Shown here piece by piece: positions 62,660-64,000 of a DNA stretch of 64,000 nucleotides (positions are counted from its first letter, which is position 1; each line of letters starts with the position of its first letter). The stretch covers positions 1 to 64,000 of the forward strand of contig WKFN01000005.1 in NCBI GenBank assembly GCA_014872805.1. The letters are read 5' to 3'. The notes below the pieces were generated by a model that was given only the letters and a program-made list of their open reading frames with translations, was not told the origin of the DNA and made no database searches. The position numbers and the translations under genes are program-made. Source of the stretch: Opacimonas sp014872805. Lineage in GTDB: Bacteria; Pseudomonadota; Gammaproteobacteria; Enterobacterales; Alteromonadaceae.

Positions 62660-63350
62660 GCGACAGCATCATAATTTGATTGATCAAGTATTAAAATCAT
62701 TAAACTCAAAATTATTAGCAATACATGAGTGTTATTTTGCAGGTGGGACAGCAATTGCACTTAAGTATGATGAATTTAGAGAATCTGTAAATATTGATTT
62801 TCTAGTTTCAAATCCTGAGTGTTATGGCAAATTAAGAAATTTATTATTTGGTAAAGGTCTTAGTCCTATTGTTGAGACAGGATGTGTGCTCCAACATACC
62901 GAAGTGTGTAGCGATAGATATGGTATCCGCACTTCGATTTTGTTAGAAAATACTCAAATAAAATTTGAGATAGTACCAATAGATTTACTGAAGCTTGATA
63001 AACCCAAAGCGTCAGATATTATTTCTTCTGTAACGTCGATTACCGATACGGATATGATTTCGACAAAGTTGATTGCAAATGCCTTTCGTGGAAGTGACAA
63101 GGCTTATTATAATCGTGATTTATTAGACATTGTTTTTATGAACCCTGTCGCAAAGCTCCTCCATAATGGTCGTGATAAAGCGTTAAATACTCAGGGTGAT
63201 ATTGTTCTTAATAATTTTAAGAATGAAGCGGATAAGTTGTTAGCTGATAAAGCATGGTTAGAGATCTGTTTGCAGAAATTGGATATTAATACCAATATTG
63301 TAGTCTGCCAGGCACTAATAAAACAGATTGTTCGTAAACTTGATATCTGA
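62646..63350 (+). CDS. AbiEii-like nucleotidyltransferase (toxin-like)
   Basis: The 234-residue product has the nucleotidyltransferase pattern FAGGTAIALKYDEFRESV then NIDFLVS. In active AbiEii/MNT enzymes the second motif is DxD; here it reads N49-I-D51, so one metal ligand is changed. The rest of the fold looks complete (KFEIVPIDLL, ISTKLIANAFRGSDKAYYNRDLLDIVFM). ATG at 62646 with a GGAG site 7 bases upstream is chosen over ATG at 62640. It overlaps the XRE gene, and base composition is AT-richer than nearby core genes, which suggests transfer. Confidence 0.8.
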   Translation: MAHYKRQHHNLIDQVLKSLNSKLLAIHECYFAGGTAIALKYDEFRESVNIDFLVSNPECYGKLRNLLFGKGLSPIVETGCVLQHTEVCSDRYGIRTSILLENTQIKFEIVPIDLLKLDKPKASDIISSVTSITDTDMISTKLIANAFRGSDKAYYNRDLLDIVFMNPVAKLLHNGRDKALNTQGDIVLNNFKNEADKLLADKAWLEICLQKLDINTNIVVCQALIKQIVRKLDI

Positions 63351-63449
63351 ATAATGCCTACAATCGCATATTAACCAAACATACAGTTCGGATATCAACT
63401 AAACAACCGATAAGCGCAATAAGCACATTCATTATTCTGCGAAACATTG

Positions 63450-63474
63450 CGATAATGTTCATTATCGGTTTTTA
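63450..63474 (+). terminator. terminator after the XRE/AbiEii-like pair
   Basis: CGATAATG (63450-63457) pairs with CATTATCG (63460-63467), followed by GTTTTT, about 100 bp after the stop of the nucleotidyltransferase gene. Confidence 0.65.
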
Positions 63475-63521
63475 AAACATATTTGTAATTAATTACTTAA
63501 GTTTTTAAGTGTTTAAATAAA

Positions 63522-63552
63522 TGTAACCCTCTTTCATTAAAAGAGGGTTACA
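63522..63552 (+). promoter_or_regulatory. strong hairpin in the wecB leader
   Basis: A perfect 13-bp stem (63522-63534 with 63540-63552) and CATTA loop lies 43 bp before wecB. It has no T-run, so it is not a normal terminator. It may be a leader structure, a processing site or a protein site. Confidence 0.55.
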
Positions 63553-63595
63553 CCCATAGTTAATCTTTTACTTTTTTGAATAAAAAGAGCATTCA

Positions 63596-64000
63596 ATGAA
63601 AAAAATTCTTTCTGTATTCGGTACGCGTCCAGAAGCTATAAAGATGGCGCCACTTGTCAAAGCACTAGAAACTGACCCTCGTTTTGATGCTAAAGTGTGT
63701 GTCTCTGCTCAACATCGTGAAATGCTTGATCAAGTCCTCGATATTTTCGACATCCAGCCGGATTTTGATTTAGATTTGATGAAACCCGGCCAAACATTAC
63801 CTGGTTTAACGTCATCCATTTTATTGGGTATGTCATCAGTGTATGAGCGTTTTAAACCGGATGTGGTATTGGTGCATGGCGACACAGCAACCACACTTGC
63901 AACGGCATTATCAGCCTACTACCAACAAATATCTGTCGGTCACGTTGAAGCCGGCCTGCGTACTGGGAATATCTATTCGCCTTGGCCTGAAGAAGCGAAT
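63596..64000 (+). CDS. wecB: UDP-N-acetylglucosamine 2-epimerase, 5' part
   Basis: WecB makes UDP-ManNAc for surface polysaccharide. The 135 codons present begin MKKILSVFGTRPEAIKMAPL and contain CVSAQHREMLDQVL and VHGDTATTLA then HVEAGLRTG, all family hallmarks. The gene runs off the window. It belongs with the EPS locus, from which it is separated by the recombinase remnant and the XRE/AbiEii-like pair. Confidence 0.95.
   Translation, partial: MKKILSVFGTRPEAIKMAPLVKALETDPRFDAKVCVSAQHREMLDQVLDIFDIQPDFDLDLMKPGQTLPGLTSSILLGMSSVYERFKPDVVLVHGDTATTLATALSAYYQQISVGHVEAGLRTGNIYSPWPEEAN

Noticed and set aside
51..64000. tRNA genes, riboswitches or insertion sequences elsewhere in the window
   Set aside because: I saw no cloverleaf with CCA-adjacent T-loop, no B12 riboswitch before btuC and no transposase frame.

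Overview
The window reads as a chromosomal segment of a marine-type gammaproteobacterium, most likely in or near the Alteromonadales. This is inferred from the gene order apt-dnaX-ybaB-recR-htpG-adk, the D-glutamate pair dgcN-dgcA, a class II DAHP synthase, a YgaV/YgaP pair and a MarR-type EPS-associated regulator. The genus cannot be fixed from sequence reading alone.

Layout. 1-145: 3' end of a 5S rRNA and the rrn terminator. 0.2-4.5 kb: a FIST sensor overlapping a soluble histidine kinase, then DUF3025 and DUF2797 proteins. 4.7-11.8 kb: housekeeping block (small membrane protein, apt, dnaX, ybaB, recR, htpG with a sigma32-type promoter, adk). 11.8-18.1 kb: stress and membrane genes, including an MsrA-thioredoxin-MsrB fusion and a small heat-shock gene with both a sigma32-type promoter and a ROSE-like RNA thermometer. 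18.1-25.3 kb: fadH, a detached hisF-hisIE pair, debris of a 2OG-Fe(II) oxygenase, ppnP and dgcN-dgcA. 25.3-31.3 kb: RND efflux pair and asnS. 31.3-36.5 kb: divergent biotin genes bioA | bioBFCD around a BirA-type operator. 36.5-37.9 kb: pepE and a small cassette that looks like a double-glycine-leader bacteriocin with a membrane immunity protein. 38-45.5 kb: a Cys-rich PAS sigma54 activator divergent from cydABX-cydDC. 45.5-53.5 kb: LMW phosphatase, btuCD, class II DAHPS, an Atm1-type ABC exporter, ygaVP and rmuC.

53.5-64 kb is the accessory end: an exopolysaccharide locus of the yjbEFGH/gfc type. It has a long leader with an RfaH ops-like element, a Thr-rich low-complexity secreted protein, an intrinsic terminator, YjbH, a frameshifted YjbF-like lipoprotein, an SLBB/Wza-like export protein, a Wzz-like protein and an EPS-associated MarR regulator. 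A decayed tyrosine recombinase and an XRE/AbiEii-like toxin-antitoxin pair interrupt the locus before wecB, which runs off the window.

How the parts work together. cydABX encodes cytochrome bd and cydDC the thiol exporter needed to assemble it. bioCFADB supply the biotin pathway from pimeloyl-ACP precursor to biotin. dgcN-dgcA would recycle D-glutamate. In the EPS locus the ops-like site plus the terminator after the first gene suggest antitermination control. The most unusual items are the orphan bacteriocin cassette, the ROSE-like hairpin, the ops/terminator arrangement, the three-domain Msr protein and the AbiEii-like protein whose catalytic DxD reads NxD.
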